From Porticoccus sp. (lineage in GTDB: Bacteria > Pseudomonadota > Gammaproteobacteria > Pseudomonadales > Porticoccaceae): DNA of 39,114 bases. Of the stretch, positions 7,617 to 16,613 are shown piece by piece (the stretch's first letter is position 1; every line of letters starts with the position of its first letter). The translations under genes and the position numbers were made by a program. The stretch spans positions 1-39,114 of the forward strand of contig DRHD01000162.1 of the NCBI GenBank assembly GCA_011049795.1. Direction: 5' to 3'. The notes beneath the pieces are model-generated. The model was not told the DNA's origin. It searched no databases and worked only from the letters and a program-made list of their open reading frames with translations.

Positions 7617-10600
7617 ATGAATATTGCCCAGTTTTTCATTGAGCGTCGGGTTACCACGCTAGTGTTGACCTTTGTCATGCTCGGTGCTGGCATGATGAGT
7701 TATCAGGGTCTTAGTCGGTTGGAAGATCCAGAGTTCACGATTAAGGATGCCTTGGTGATTACCGCATACCCCGGAGCTACAGCGGCCGAGGTTGAGGCAG
7801 AGGTGTCTGACCGTCTGGAGAAAGCGGTTCAGAGTATGGGGCAGCTCGATTATGTGGTGTCTAGGTCTGATAATGGGTTGTCCACTCTTACCGTGACGAT
7901 TAAAGACAAATATGACAAGGAGCTTTTGCCTCAGGTCTGGGATGAACTTCGGCGCAAGATTGATGATGCTCAGCGAGAGTTGCCACCAGGGGCTGGGCGC
8001 TCTCTAGTCGTTGATGACTATGGCGACGTCTACGGTATCTTTATAGCGATCACAGGTGATGGTTACAGTTATGCCGAGATCAAAGATGTCGTTGATCTGC
8101 TCCGACGAGAGCTACTGCTAGTTGAAGATGTAGGTAAAATTGATACTTTTGGTGAGCGCACGGAGGCTGTTTATGTTGAAATGAACCGTGACCGAATGGC
8201 TCAACTTGGTATTTCTGTCGACATTATTGTTCGTGAATTACAGCAGAAAAATTTGGTTGCAGACGCGGGTCGCGCCACTGTTGGTAATGAATTTATCACC
8301 ATCCACCCCACCGGTGAAATCAAGAGCATAGAGCAATTTGGTGAAATCCTTATCAGTGGGGGCAGTGGGCCTTCCGAACAAATTTTCCTGAAAGATATTG
8401 CCCGGACATGGCGTGGTTATGTAGATCCGCAAGACTACTTGATTCGTTACGACGGTAAGGTTGCCATTGGGTTGGGGATATCCACAGTTTCTGGTGGTAA
8501 TGTCGTCAATATGGGAAAGGCTCTAAAGCAGCGAGTTGCAGAGCTTAAGTCTCAGTTGCCCCTCGGTATTGAGGCTGGTCTGGTCTCTATGCAGTCAGAC
8601 GCCGTGGATATTGCTATCAAGAGCTTTATCATCAGCCTTCTGGAAGCAGTGGCTATTGTGATTGTTGTACTACTGATATTTATGGGACTGCGCAGTGGCG
8701 TGTTAATTGGTTTTGTGCTGCTGTTGACCATTTCTGGTACCTTTATTTTTCTCGCGCCTATGATGGTTGCCCTGGAGCGTATTTCACTGGGTGCCTTGAT
8801 CATTGCACTGGGAATGCTGGTGGACAATGCCATTGTGGTGGTAGATGGGGTACTTGTTAGATTACAGAAGGGTGAAGAGGCGAAGTCTGCTGCTATAGCG
8901 GTGGTTAAGCAGACAGCTATTCCATTACTCGGTGCCACAGTTATTGCCATTCTTGCCTTTGCTGCTATTGGCACTTCAGATGACAGTACTGGTGAGTTTT
9001 GCCGTTCATTATACCAAGTAGTACTGGTCTCATTGCTCTTGAGCTGGGTGACGGCTGTTACGATAACCCCACTCTTGTGTGTCATGTTTTTGAAGAAGTC
9101 AGAGTCAAATACTGAGGCAGATGATCCCTACAATAGTGGGATTTATGCTCGCTATAAAAATATGTTGCGTACCTGTATTCGGTTCAAGGTCCTGACGCTG
9201 CTCGTTGTTGTTGGGGTATTTCTATCCTCTGTTTGGAGTTTCCAATTTGTTGATCAGAGTTTTTTCCCTCCTTCCACTCGCCCCCAGTTTATGGTTGATC
9301 TTTGGTTGCCCCAGGGGACTCATATTGATGAGACGGAGCAACTAGCGGAGTCGGTTGAAAATTATATAAAAGAGCAGGAAGGCGTGACGCACATCAGTTC
9401 ACTGATTGGTAAAGGAGGACTCCGTTTTCTGTTGACGTATACGCCAGAAAAATTGAACAGTGCTTATGCTCAGTTGTTGGTTGATGTGGATGACCCGAAC
9501 AAAATTGATGCCTTATTGGTTAATATTGAAGAGCATTTAAAACAGAATTATCCAGATGTGTTGGGTTACACCTCCAGATTTCAGCTCGGGCCGGGTAGTA
9601 CAGGTAAAATTCAGGCGAGGTTGAGCGGCCCAGACCGAAACGAGCTGCGAGTATTATCCAAGCAAGTCGAATCTATTCTCCATGGGGATGGTGGTGCCAA
9701 AGCGATACGTACGGATTGGCGACAGCGTGTCAAAGTGATACAGCCAGTGGTTGCGGAAAAGCAAGCCAATCATAATGGCATTACTCGATCGCAGATTGCC
9801 AGTGTTTTACAAGAAGGCTTTCAGGGTGAGCAGGTGGGTATTTATCGGGATAGTGATCTCTTGCTACCCATTATTTTACGAGCAAATGAGCCTGGTCGGT
9901 CTAATATTGAGAATATCTATAACTTGCAAATATGGAGCCCCGCTGCCGGGGCTATGATTCCGCTGCGTCAGGTTGTCTCGGGATTTAAGACAGTTTTTAC
10001 CGATGAAATCATTATGCGGCGTAACCGCAAGCCAACCATCATCACTTTTGCGGACCCAATCTCGGGCCCGGCCACTAAGTTGTTTGCCCGGGTACGACCA
10101 AAGATTGAGGCCATTGAGTTACCTGAGGGCTATGAGCTTGAGTGGGGTGGTGAGTATGAGGACTCCGGTAATGCTCAAGCGGGTTTGTCGGCAAGTCTTC
10201 CCATGTTTCTAATGGTGATGGTGCTGGTTACCGTTATGTTATTCAACTCACTTCGCCAGCCCCTTATTATTTGGTTGGTGGTGCCACTGGCGCTCATCGG
10301 AGTTACGTTTGGGCTGCTTTCAACAGGCCAGCCATTCGGATTTATGTCGTTGTTGGGGTTCCTCAGCCTGATTGGTATGTTGATAAAAAATGCCATTGTT
10401 CTGATTGATGAGATTGTTCTTCAGAGTGGAGAGGATAAGGATTTATTATCGGCTATCATTGATTCAGGTGTCAGTCGCCTTAGGCCGGTAGGTATGGCGG
10501 CCTCAACCACTGCATTGGGAATGATTCCCCTGCTGTTTGATGCTTTTTTTGCGGCGATGGCGACCACCATTATTGCTGGTCTGGTCTTTGCGACGATATT

Positions 10601-10658
10601 GACGATGGTGGTAATACCAGTGTTGTATTCGGTTTTTTATAAGGTTGAACTGGACTGA
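7617..10658 (+). CDS. RND efflux permease (AcrB/HAE1-like)
   Basis: This is the proton-driven inner-membrane pump of the tripartite system, 1013 residues long. The start MNIAQFFIERR is typical, as is the layout of two sets of one plus five membrane helices separated by large periplasmic loops. The proton-relay region in TM4 reads LGMLVDNAIVVVDG. The first of the two acidic positions of AcrB (Asp407/408) is kept and the second is Asn, as in many RND subfamilies outside AcrB/MexB. The TM10 lysine is present in LIGMLIKNAIVLIDE. A GGTGGGG site precedes ATG 7617. The gene order channel-adaptor-pump differs from mexAB-oprM. No TetR, MarR or two-component genes flank it. Substrate is unknown. Confidence 0.93.
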   Translation: MNIAQFFIERRVTTLVLTFVMLGAGMMSYQGLSRLEDPEFTIKDALVITAYPGATAAEVEAEVSDRLEKAVQSMGQLDYVVSRSDNGLSTLTVTIKDKYDKELLPQVWDELRRKIDDAQRELPPGAGRSLVVDDYGDVYGIFIAITGDGYSYAEIKDVVDLLRRELLLVEDVGKIDTFGERTEAVYVEMNRDRMAQLGISVDIIVRELQQKNLVADAGRATVGNEFITIHPTGEIKSIEQFGEILISGGSGPSEQIFLKDIARTWRGYVDPQDYLIRYDGKVAIGLGISTVSGGNVVNMGKALKQRVAELKSQLPLGIEAGLVSMQSDAVDIAIKSFIISLLEAVAIVIVVLLIFMGLRSGVLIGFVLLLTISGTFIFLAPMMVALERISLGALIIALGMLVDNAIVVVDGVLVRLQKGEEAKSAAIAVVKQTAIPLLGATVIAILAFAAIGTSDDSTGEFCRSLYQVVLVSLLLSWVTAVTITPLLCVMFLKKSESNTEADDPYNSGIYARYKNMLRTCIRFKVLTLLVVVGVFLSSVWSFQFVDQSFFPPSTRPQFMVDLWLPQGTHIDETEQLAESVENYIKEQEGVTHISSLIGKGGLRFLLTYTPEKLNSAYAQLLVDVDDPNKIDALLVNIEEHLKQNYPDVLGYTSRFQLGPGSTGKIQARLSGPDRNELRVLSKQVESILHGDGGAKAIRTDWRQRVKVIQPVVAEKQANHNGITRSQIASVLQEGFQGEQVGIYRDSDLLLPIILRANEPGRSNIENIYNLQIWSPAAGAMIPLRQVVSGFKTVFTDEIIMRRNRKPTIITFADPISGPATKLFARVRPKIEAIELPEGYELEWGGEYEDSGNAQAGLSASLPMFLMVMVLVTVMLFNSLRQPLIIWLVVPLALIGVTFGLLSTGQPFGFMSLLGFLSLIGMLIKNAIVLIDEIVLQSGEDKDLLSAIIDSGVSRLRPVGMAASTTALGMIPLLFDAFFAAMATTIIAGLVFATILTMVVIPVLYSVFYKVELD

Positions 10659-10697
10659 TCATCACGTAACGCGTGTGTGGTGTGGGAAGAAACATAA

Positions 10698-11330
10698 ATG
10701 CTTCGTAATATTGTGACGTGGTTTCAGATAATAAGTTTGTCTATATTGTTATTAGGCGGGTACGTTTATGCAGAGACTCAGCAGGGAGCAGGTAGTACCG
10801 ATAAGCTATTAAAATTTACGGTGGTTGCACTCAGTAAAGAACACAGTATCCGTCGTGATTTTGAAAATGAATTGGTCAAAAATCTCAGAGCAAATAATTA
10901 TGATGCAATCGCAAGCTACAGCCTGCTTCCAGATATTTCGAGCCTCCATGATCCGGCGTTACGTCTAAAGCTGCAGGAGGAAGGTATTCAGGGCGTGCTG
11001 TTATTAAGACCGATTGATATCGGAGAGCAAGCCAGTATTCAATCTGCTCAGAAGCAAATAGCACCCAAGGCATATAACACTATTGAGGCGTTTGTGACTG
11101 ATTACCGAGGAGGCGATTTTAGTACGCAGGCCGTGGTACAGGTCTCTGGGTTTTTACTGTCGGAAGCACATACCGCTAATTTTTGGCAGGGTATTATTTG
11201 GTTGGATGATAACGTTAAAACTCGGGAGGAGGGAATAGAAAAATTATCTGATCTGGTATTGTCTAACCTTAATGCCTCAAGGGGTTATCTGAGAAAACGC
11301 CTTGGGTTCAAGCCGCTCACTACAGATTAA
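10698..11330 (+). CDS. Secreted protein of unknown function downstream of RND pump
   Basis: I do not recognise a named family. The 210-residue product starts at ATG 10698 after a GGGAAGA site. It has a hydrophobic signal ending near YVYAETQQ (signal peptidase I type; no lipobox Cys). The mature part reads as alternating strand and helix. A basic, acidic helix (HSIRRDFENELVKNLRANNYDAIASYSLLPD) is followed by a helix and the strand GIQGVLLLRPID. A later segment, QAVVQVSGFLLS, precedes helical turns. This arrangement recalls small periplasmic proteins that sense or hold together trimeric assemblies, but I cannot name a function. It is 39 bases after the permease gene on the same strand and probably belongs to the same operon. 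Confidence 0.7.
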   Translation: MLRNIVTWFQIISLSILLLGGYVYAETQQGAGSTDKLLKFTVVALSKEHSIRRDFENELVKNLRANNYDAIASYSLLPDISSLHDPALRLKLQEEGIQGVLLLRPIDIGEQASIQSAQKQIAPKAYNTIEAFVTDYRGGDFSTQAVVQVSGFLLSEAHTANFWQGIIWLDDNVKTREEGIEKLSDLVLSNLNASRGYLRKRLGFKPLTTD

Positions 11331-11422
11331 AATACCTGTCCCTGATTTGTGTGTTAGCCAGAATGGTAAGTGGTGGCATCACGGTCTATCTCAAAGCGGG
11401 TGATAACCCAAGACTTTATATT

Positions 11423-11447
11423 GCAAGAGCCCCCCCGGGGCCCTTGC
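11423..11447. terminator. Bidirectional terminator between convergent genes
   Basis: An 11-base stem, GCAAGAGCCCC with GGGGCCCTTGC (one A-C mismatch), closes a CCC loop between the end of the secreted-protein gene (plus) and the end of the DUF3313-like gene (minus). The T-run is weak on either side, but position and strength favour a shared terminator. Confidence 0.6.
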
Positions 11448-11466
11448 TCAAGTAATATAATATTAG

Positions 11467-12159
11467 TTAATAAGTGGCATTCGGAATCTTAGGTGAGGCC
11501 TCTGACATCACTGTCTTAACGATATTTACACCGTCTGAGGCCCATTCCTGGACTATTGGGCGAACATCACTGAGTCTGACCTCTTCTTGAGTGAGCTGCT
11601 CGTTCGTTCCCTTGCGAACCCCGGCAGCTACACTTTTTCCAGAAACGCTATCGATGACATCGACCTCTAGAAAAACCTGGGTAACTTTACTGCGCCATCC
11701 CATGGCGGCCTTAAAGCCGTTATAAATTGCAGCGACAGGTATAAACTCATAGGTTTTCACCCCTTCTGTCTCAGACGTTAGGCCAGTGATAGCTGGCTTA
11801 ATGCGAAGTACCCCAGGTCCGGGTTGAGTGACTACCTCAACACCGTCAGTAAAGGACTTACGAAGAGCGTGATCAAAAATGGCCGCGACATCTTCTAGAA
11901 ATAGTGTTGAAATACTTTGTGGATAAACCACTGTTTTATCGAACATTACCTTGTTATAACCTCCGGAACTTACTTCATCGCTAATCCAGCGCAAGGCCTC
12001 TTGGTCTTTTACTTTTGTCAGCTTGGTGTAATCATTTAGATAACCTGAAAACTGATCAGAGGAGACTTTTTCTTGCTGTGAAGCACAGCCTATTAGGAGA
12101 ATGCAAGTAGTAGTTAGTACCGTAATAATTTTAGTTATTCCCAATGTTCTGCGTTTCAT
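11467..12159 (-). CDS. DUF3313-like lipoprotein
   Basis: This envelope lipoprotein has 230 residues. The basic start MKRRTLG and hydrophobic stretch end in the lipobox LIGC (Cys at about 24). The mature sequence begins SGYLNDYTKLTKVKD and continues YNKVMFDKTVVYP. It then has VTQPGPGVLRIKPAITGLTS and a region reading VFLEVDVIDSVSGKSVAAGV. This order fits DUF3313, a domain of small gammaproteobacterial lipoproteins without an assigned function. GGAGCT lies six bases before ATG. It is transcribed toward the RND operon and ends against it at the hairpin at 11423. It may serve the envelope together with the neighbouring lipoproteins, but nothing in the sequence proves a link. Confidence 0.7.
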   Translation of the reverse strand: MKRRTLGITKIITVLTTTCILLIGCASQQEKVSSDQFSGYLNDYTKLTKVKDQEALRWISDEVSSGGYNKVMFDKTVVYPQSISTLFLEDVAAIFDHALRKSFTDGVEVVTQPGPGVLRIKPAITGLTSETEGVKTYEFIPVAAIYNGFKAAMGWRSKVTQVFLEVDVIDSVSGKSVAAGVRKGTNEQLTQEEVRLSDVRPIVQEWASDGVNIVKTVMSEASPKIPNATY

Positions 12160-12509
12160 TAATAGCTCCAGTTGAAAATTGTTGGTCGATTGTAGGATAA
12201 GGACGTGAAATTAGCTAATGGCTATAGACCTGTTATTTTTGGGAGGCGGGCAGAGTATTTGGGGCTAAATCAGGTTAATAGCTCACACTCTTCGGCATTA
12301 GGTTAAACCCTTTCTTCAAGCTAATAAATTGAAGGTAATTTAGTTTGATAGGCCAAGGGCTTATTATGTAAAGGCCGTGCTTATATAGGGGCTGGCTCAT
12401 ACAGCGGTCTTACTTATACAAAGGTCTAGTAGATGGTAGTCTTCATTTTAACTAGTCTGAACACAGTAATTATTGAAAATATAAAGTAACGCATATAAGG
12501 GAGGCTCAT
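12160..12509. promoter_or_regulatory. Divergent intergenic region between DUF3313 gene and acs
   Basis: This 350-base gap separates two divergently read genes and should hold both promoters. I could not fix a -35/-10 pair with confidence. The only structure I see is a set of four degenerate copies of a short element at 12360-12426 (separate entry). The acs ribosome site AAGGGAGG is at 12497-12504. Confidence 0.5.
12360..12426 (+). repeat. Four degenerate direct repeats upstream of acs
   Basis: Elements of the form CTTATAC..GGTC recur. CTTATTATGTAAAGGCC is at 12360, CTTATATAGGGGCT at 12380, CTCATACAGCGGTC at 12396 and CTTATACAAAGGTC at 12413. Starts are 16-20 bases apart. They lie 84-150 bases before the acs start and could be regulator sites or a decayed tandem repeat. 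Confidence 0.45.
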
Positions 12510-14447
12510 ATGTCCCAAGTACAGGTTCACCCAGTTCCCGAGAGTTTTGCTAAAGACGCGCATATTAATGCGGAAACTTATCAGGAAATGTACCGTCGTT
12601 CGATAGAAGACTCAGATAAATTTTGGGCAGAAGAGGCGGAAAAATTTATCGACTGGGAGCAACCCTGGAGTGACGTTAGCAGCTATGATTTTAGTACCGG
12701 CGAAGCCAGTTGGTTCACGGGTGGTAAGCTGAATGTCACCGTGAATTGTATTGACCGCCACCTTGCGACACGCGGTGAGAAAACAGCGATTATCTGGGAG
12801 GGTGATGACCCTTCTGTTAGCAGTAATATTACCTACAACCAGTTGAGTCAACAGGTCAATAAACTGGCGAATGTGCTGAAAGCTCGTGGAGTCAAAAAGG
12901 GCGATAGAGTTTGTATCTATATGCCGATGATTCCCGAGGCTGCATATGCCATGTTGGCCTGTGCAAGGCTCGGTGCGGTTCACTCCGTAGTATTTGGTGG
13001 CTTTTCTCCTGAGGCATTAAAAGACCGTATTCTCGATTCTGACTGCCAGGCATTGATTACCGCGGATGAAGGCCTGAGAGGCAGCAAGACCATTCCCCTT
13101 AAAGCCAATACAGATGAGGCACTGAAGAGCTGCCCCAATGTACACACTTGCCTGGTGGTAAAGCATACGGGCGGAAAAATTAACTGGCAGGAAGGTCGTG
13201 ATATTTGGTATCGCGAGACGGTAGATGATGCCAGTGATTACTGCGAACCAGAGATAATGGATGCAGAAGACCCGTTGTTTATTCTCTACACCTCTGGGTC
13301 TACGGGTATGCCAAAGGGTGTGCTGCATACCACCGCGGGCTATCTGCTACAGACAGCCATGACTCACAAGTACGTGTTTGATTACAAAGAGGGGGATGTC
13401 TACTGGTGTACCGCCGATGTGGGCTGGGTGACTGGTCATAGTTATATTGTGTATGGCCCCCTCTGTAATGGTGCCATTACTCTAATGTTCGAAGGTGTGC
13501 CCACCTATCCCGATGCCTCTCGTTTCTGGCAGGTTATCGATAAGCACAAGGTAAATATTTTCTATACCGCACCCACGGCTATTCGTGCATTGATGGGCGC
13601 CGGTGATGATTTTGTGACAAAAACCAGCCGCAGCTCGCTGCGCTTGCTGGGTACGGTAGGTGAGCCCATCAACCCCGAAGCATGGGAGTGGTATTACCGA
13701 GTCGTCGGTGATTCCAAGTGCCCCATCGTCGACACTTGGTGGCAGACGGAGACAGGCGCTCATATGCTGACGCCGTTACCCGGTGCCATTGACATGAAAC
13801 CGGGTTGTGCCACCGTGCCATTTTTTGGTGTAGAACCGGTACTACTCGACGGTGAGGGTAATATTATAGAGGGACCAGGAGAGGGCAACTTGGCGATTAA
13901 ATCTTCGTGGCCATCCCAAATTCGCGGTGTGTATGGTGATCCAGTTCGTTTTAAAGAAACCTATTTCTCAGCATTTCCCGGATACTACTTTACCGGTGAT
14001 GGTGCCCGTCGCGATGAAGATGGTCATTACTGGATTACCGGTCGTGTTGATGACGTACTCAATGTCTCCGGTCACCGTATGGGTAGCGCTGAATTGGAAA
14101 GTGCTTTGGTACTTCATCCCAATGTAGCTGAAGCTGCTGTGGTGGGATATCCTCATGATATTAAAGGGCAGGGCATCTACGCCTATGTGACGCTGATGAC
14201 GGGTGTCGAGCCCTCAGATGAGCTGCGCAAGGCATTGATTGACCTCTGCGTCAAAGAGATAGGCCATATCGCAAAGCCGGATTTGATTCATTGGGCGCCA
14301 GGTGTACCAAAAACCCGTTCAGGTAAAATTATGCGACGGCTTCTGCGTAAGATCGCCGCTAACGAATTGGAGAACCTTGGTGATACATCGACACTGGCTG
14401 ACCCCTCTGTGGTCGACCAGCTTATTGAAACCCGGTTAAATCGATAA
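12510..14447 (+). CDS. acsA: Acetyl-CoA synthetase (AMP-forming)
   Basis: Acs activates acetate with ATP and coenzyme A to acetyl-CoA in the cytoplasm, the high-affinity route for acetate use. The 645-residue product fits the family (E. coli 652). The AMP-binding signature [15 protein letters not shown] is present near residue 262. Others are the [10 protein letters not shown] motif, the [31 protein letters not shown] hinge region, and the C-terminal [17 protein letters not shown]. The Lys in the last motif is the known regulatory acetylation site in this family. A strong AAGGGAGG site lies five bases before ATG 12510. The gene is monocistronic and ends at the long hairpin at 14489. No acetyltransferase or deacetylase partner is nearby. 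Confidence 0.96.
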   Translation: MSQVQVHPVPESFAKDAHINAETYQEMYRRSIEDSDKFWAEEAEKFIDWEQPWSDVSSYDFSTGEASWFTGGKLNVTVNCIDRHLATRGEKTAIIWEGDDPSVSSNITYNQLSQQVNKLANVLKARGVKKGDRVCIYMPMIPEAAYAMLACARLGAVHSVVFGGFSPEALKDRILDSDCQALITADEGLRGSKTIPLKANTDEALKSCPNVHTCLVVKHTGGKINWQEGRDIWYRETVDDASDYCEPEIMDAEDPLFILYTSGSTGMPKGVLHTTAGYLLQTAMTHKYVFDYKEGDVYWCTADVGWVTGHSYIVYGPLCNGAITLMFEGVPTYPDASRFWQVIDKHKVNIFYTAPTAIRALMGAGDDFVTKTSRSSLRLLGTVGEPINPEAWEWYYRVVGDSKCPIVDTWWQTETGAHMLTPLPGAIDMKPGCATVPFFGVEPVLLDGEGNIIEGPGEGNLAIKSSWPSQIRGVYGDPVRFKETYFSAFPGYYFTGDGARRDEDGHYWITGRVDDVLNVSGHRMGSAELESALVLHPNVAEAAVVGYPHDIKGQGIYAYVTLMTGVEPSDELRKALIDLCVKEIGHIAKPDLIHWAPGVPKTRSGKIMRRLLRKIAANELENLGDTSTLADPSVVDQLIETRLNR

Positions 14448-14488
14448 TGCTCGATGAGCCAGGCATTATTGGCCGGTATGTTTCGTAG

Positions 14489-14545
14489 TAAAGTTGACCG
14501 CATAAAAAAACCCGCTAAGCGGGTTTTTTTATGCGGTCAACTTTA
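14489..14545. terminator. Very long bidirectional terminator hairpin
   Basis: A perfect inverted repeat of 27 base pairs (arms 14489-14515 and 14519-14545) has a TAA loop. The inner part is a classic terminator: a run of seven A, then CCCGC, the loop, GCGGG and seven T. So it works on both strands between convergent acs and the kinase gene. The outer part, with GTTGACCGCAT on the left arm, is an extra extension. ATGCGGTCAA from the right arm is repeated at 14545-14554. Confidence 0.92.
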
Positions 14546-14579
14546 TGCGGTCAAGAGTTTAGTGATATTAAAAGCGTTA

Positions 14580-15710
14580 TCACCTTATGTGTTTTTCTTT
14601 ACCAATCAGTACCACATGGTTACGGGGCGAGTCTTTCTTAAGCAATAGGTCAATATGTTCTGTTGTCAGCAACCCCGTTTGGGTATCGACATGTTCAACA
14701 ACGCTACCGGCATTTTTTGTGGCTGCAAAAAGGGCCTGTTCAGGCCCGTAGCCATTGATCAGTTGAGCAACAATGGTAGACGCAAAAGCATCTCCTGCAC
14801 CGGCTGTACCCCAGGGAGTAATTTCTACTGATGGGCAGTAGAGTAATGTCTTACCATCAAAGAGATAGGCGCCCTCCATCGCGTCTGTCAGTGAAAAATA
14901 GGTAGGCCCCAAATGATGGATGGTAGAGATGGCATGTCTCAGTGGTAATGTTCTCTCACCCAAATGAAGTCCTGATTCAAGCAGTGGTGGTATTACCTTG
15001 GCCCCTGTTAGGTGTGTTAACCGGATGTCGCTAGCATGTTGTTTGTTCATGGTCAGCTGGGACAGCAGTGCAATGGTTTCCTCTTTATTGAGCGACAGGT
15101 AGTCAATTTGATGGGCAACACTGATAAATTCATCGATATGATCAGTCAGTTGATCGATACCCGGGTTGGTCGCTACATAGCAGCCAGCGGCCTTAGCCTT
15201 GTGCACAATTTTTGGAAAGCACTGATGAGAACTCCCTGAGAGACAGCCAATATAGACGAGGTAATAGTCCGAAAAATCAACCTTGTCCAGATAGGGGGGC
15301 AGGTATGTATTGGCACCTCTGTTAGTGAAAATTGCTGCATTTTGGTCATGAGCATAAATCAGGATGGAGCTGCCAGTTTCTGAATGTGGGTCTATGACGA
15401 AATGATCCAGCCCAACACCTTCGTAGCTCAATTTTTGCCGAATGGTTTCACCATTATGGTCATCACCGACCAGAGCCAGAATGTCGGTATCAAACCCTTG
15501 GCGCACGATGGAAACGGCCACATTGGCGGCGCCACCGCCCACATGATTCGATATATTTTCAGCATCTACCTTTCGGCCTTGCTCAAGTAAGAGATAAGAT
15601 TTTTCTCCGTTATGAAGAGTGACTCGGTCGATATCCTGTGTTCCGACCACGGCGATGTTGTCGATGGTAACGGAGCCGATGACCAGAATACGTAAGGGAG
15701 GGCCTGACAT
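14580..15710 (-). CDS. PfkB/ribokinase-family sugar or nucleoside kinase
   Basis: This cytoplasmic kinase of 376 residues belongs to the PfkB family, which phosphorylates sugars and nucleosides with ATP. ATG 15710 is preferred over an upstream TTG because GAGGTG lies seven bases before it. The N-terminal strand ILVIGSVTIDNIA is typical, as is the first signature region HVGGGAANVAVSIVRQGFDTDILALVGDD. Near the C-terminus, PWGTAGAGDAFASTIV holds the anion-hole GAGD and its catalytic Asp. The position where DTxGAGD has Asp is Gly here. Spacing and the GGxxANVA stretch fit ribokinase and adenosine-kinase-like members, but the substrate is not readable. It converges on acs and is divergent from the ogt-type gene. 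Confidence 0.82.
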   Translation of the reverse strand: MSGPPLRILVIGSVTIDNIAVVGTQDIDRVTLHNGEKSYLLLEQGRKVDAENISNHVGGGAANVAVSIVRQGFDTDILALVGDDHNGETIRQKLSYEGVGLDHFVIDPHSETGSSILIYAHDQNAAIFTNRGANTYLPPYLDKVDFSDYYLVYIGCLSGSSHQCFPKIVHKAKAAGCYVATNPGIDQLTDHIDEFISVAHQIDYLSLNKEETIALLSQLTMNKQHASDIRLTHLTGAKVIPPLLESGLHLGERTLPLRHAISTIHHLGPTYFSLTDAMEGAYLFDGKTLLYCPSVEITPWGTAGAGDAFASTIVAQLINGYGPEQALFAATKNAGSVVEHVDTQTGLLTTEHIDLLLKKDSPRNHVVLIGKEKHIR

Positions 15711-15866
15711 GCTGTTACACCTCAAATGCTAAATGCAAAGGTACGTGCTTTTAACTATAGCGTTATGCGGTTTAACCCGCGAGGTGGGTGGGGCGAGTTA
15801 GTAAAAGTGAGAGGATGACTCTACCATTCAAGGAGCAACTTACAGTAAATAATTTAATGTAATACA

Positions 15867-15883
15867 TTATAAATAGTTTATAA
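15867..15883. promoter_or_regulatory. A+T-rich palindrome in the divergent kinase/ogt region
   Basis: TTATAAA and TTTATAA form a perfect 7-bp inverted repeat around TAG, in the 282-base gap between the kinase gene (minus) and the ogt-type gene (plus). It sits in a very A+T-rich stretch and could be a dimeric-regulator site or part of a promoter. No regulator is known for it. Confidence 0.35.
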
Positions 15884-15992
15884 CAATATGATTTATATTG
15901 ACTATGTAGTGATTTATGTAAACATGGTTGCGCACTGTTGGTTTTTTTCTCTGTGGGTATTAGACTAGTACTAGACCACTCTGGAGCTTGTT

Positions 15993-16574
15993 ATGTCGAC
16001 CGATTCTCAATGTGCCAAACTGGATATCAAGGCAGCTTCTCCCGCTGAAAATGCAGTATTCATCCAATACTTGTCAGGTAACGAAAAGACCAGTATTTAC
16101 TATGGTTGCTCAGAATCACCCTTTGGCAAATTGTGGGTGGCATGGACAACTGAAAGCATCAACTATCTGATGTTTGAGGATGAGGAAGGCAGTGACCCAG
16201 TTCAAGGCTGGGGTATAGATAATCAAGTTGTCGAGTGTCACCGCAATGATGACGGTGCCGCAGAGATTGCCAGAGAACTGTTCCAGAGAGAGCGTAAAAA
16301 ACTACTGGCGTTGCAGCCCGCAGGCACAAGTTTTCAATGTGAAGTCTGGCAGGCTCTTTTAAATATTCCCAGTGGCATTGTCACGACCTACAGCGATATA
16401 GCTAATGCCATCGGCAGGCCCAAATCTGTTCGGGCGGTCGCTAATGCGGTGGGGGCCAATCCCATTGCCTGGTTAATTCCCTGCCACCGAGTGATTCGTC
16501 GAGACGGCTCTTTAGGTGGTTACCGTTGGGGAATATCGCGCAAGCAAGCGATGCTGGATTGGGAAAACATTTGA
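15993..16574 (+). CDS. ogt: Methylated-DNA--protein-cysteine methyltransferase
   Basis: This suicide repair protein moves the alkyl group from O6-alkylguanine to its own cysteine. The catalytic motif IPCHRVIRRDG holds the acceptor Cys at residue 164. It is preceded by the helix-turn-helix-like region GIVTTYSDIANAIGRPKSVRAVANAVGANPIAWL, which binds the DNA minor groove. An N-terminal ribonuclease-H-like domain of about 105 residues starts with the SIYYGCSESPFGKLWVAWT type of strand. At 193 residues it is like Ogt, or like the C-terminal half of Ada without the metal-binding regulator domain. It starts at ATG 15993. The next gene begins in the same frame a few codons after its TGA. Confidence 0.92.
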   Translation: MSTDSQCAKLDIKAASPAENAVFIQYLSGNEKTSIYYGCSESPFGKLWVAWTTESINYLMFEDEEGSDPVQGWGIDNQVVECHRNDDGAAEIARELFQRERKKLLALQPAGTSFQCEVWQALLNIPSGIVTTYSDIANAIGRPKSVRAVANAVGANPIAWLIPCHRVIRRDGSLGGYRWGISRKQAMLDWENI

Positions 16575-16613
16575 AGTGAAGATAAAGAGGGCGTAACAAC
16601 GATTTATCAATGG

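Noticed and set aside
8552..9085. Long minus-strand open frame inside the RND permease gene
   Set aside because: It is antisense to a strongly conserved membrane pump and reads as low-complexity Thr/Ser/Ile from the reverse strand. A shadow frame.
14489..14554. Long inverted repeat as a transposon end or miniature element
   Set aside because: The core is a standard terminator between convergent genes. No target-site duplication or second copy is visible.
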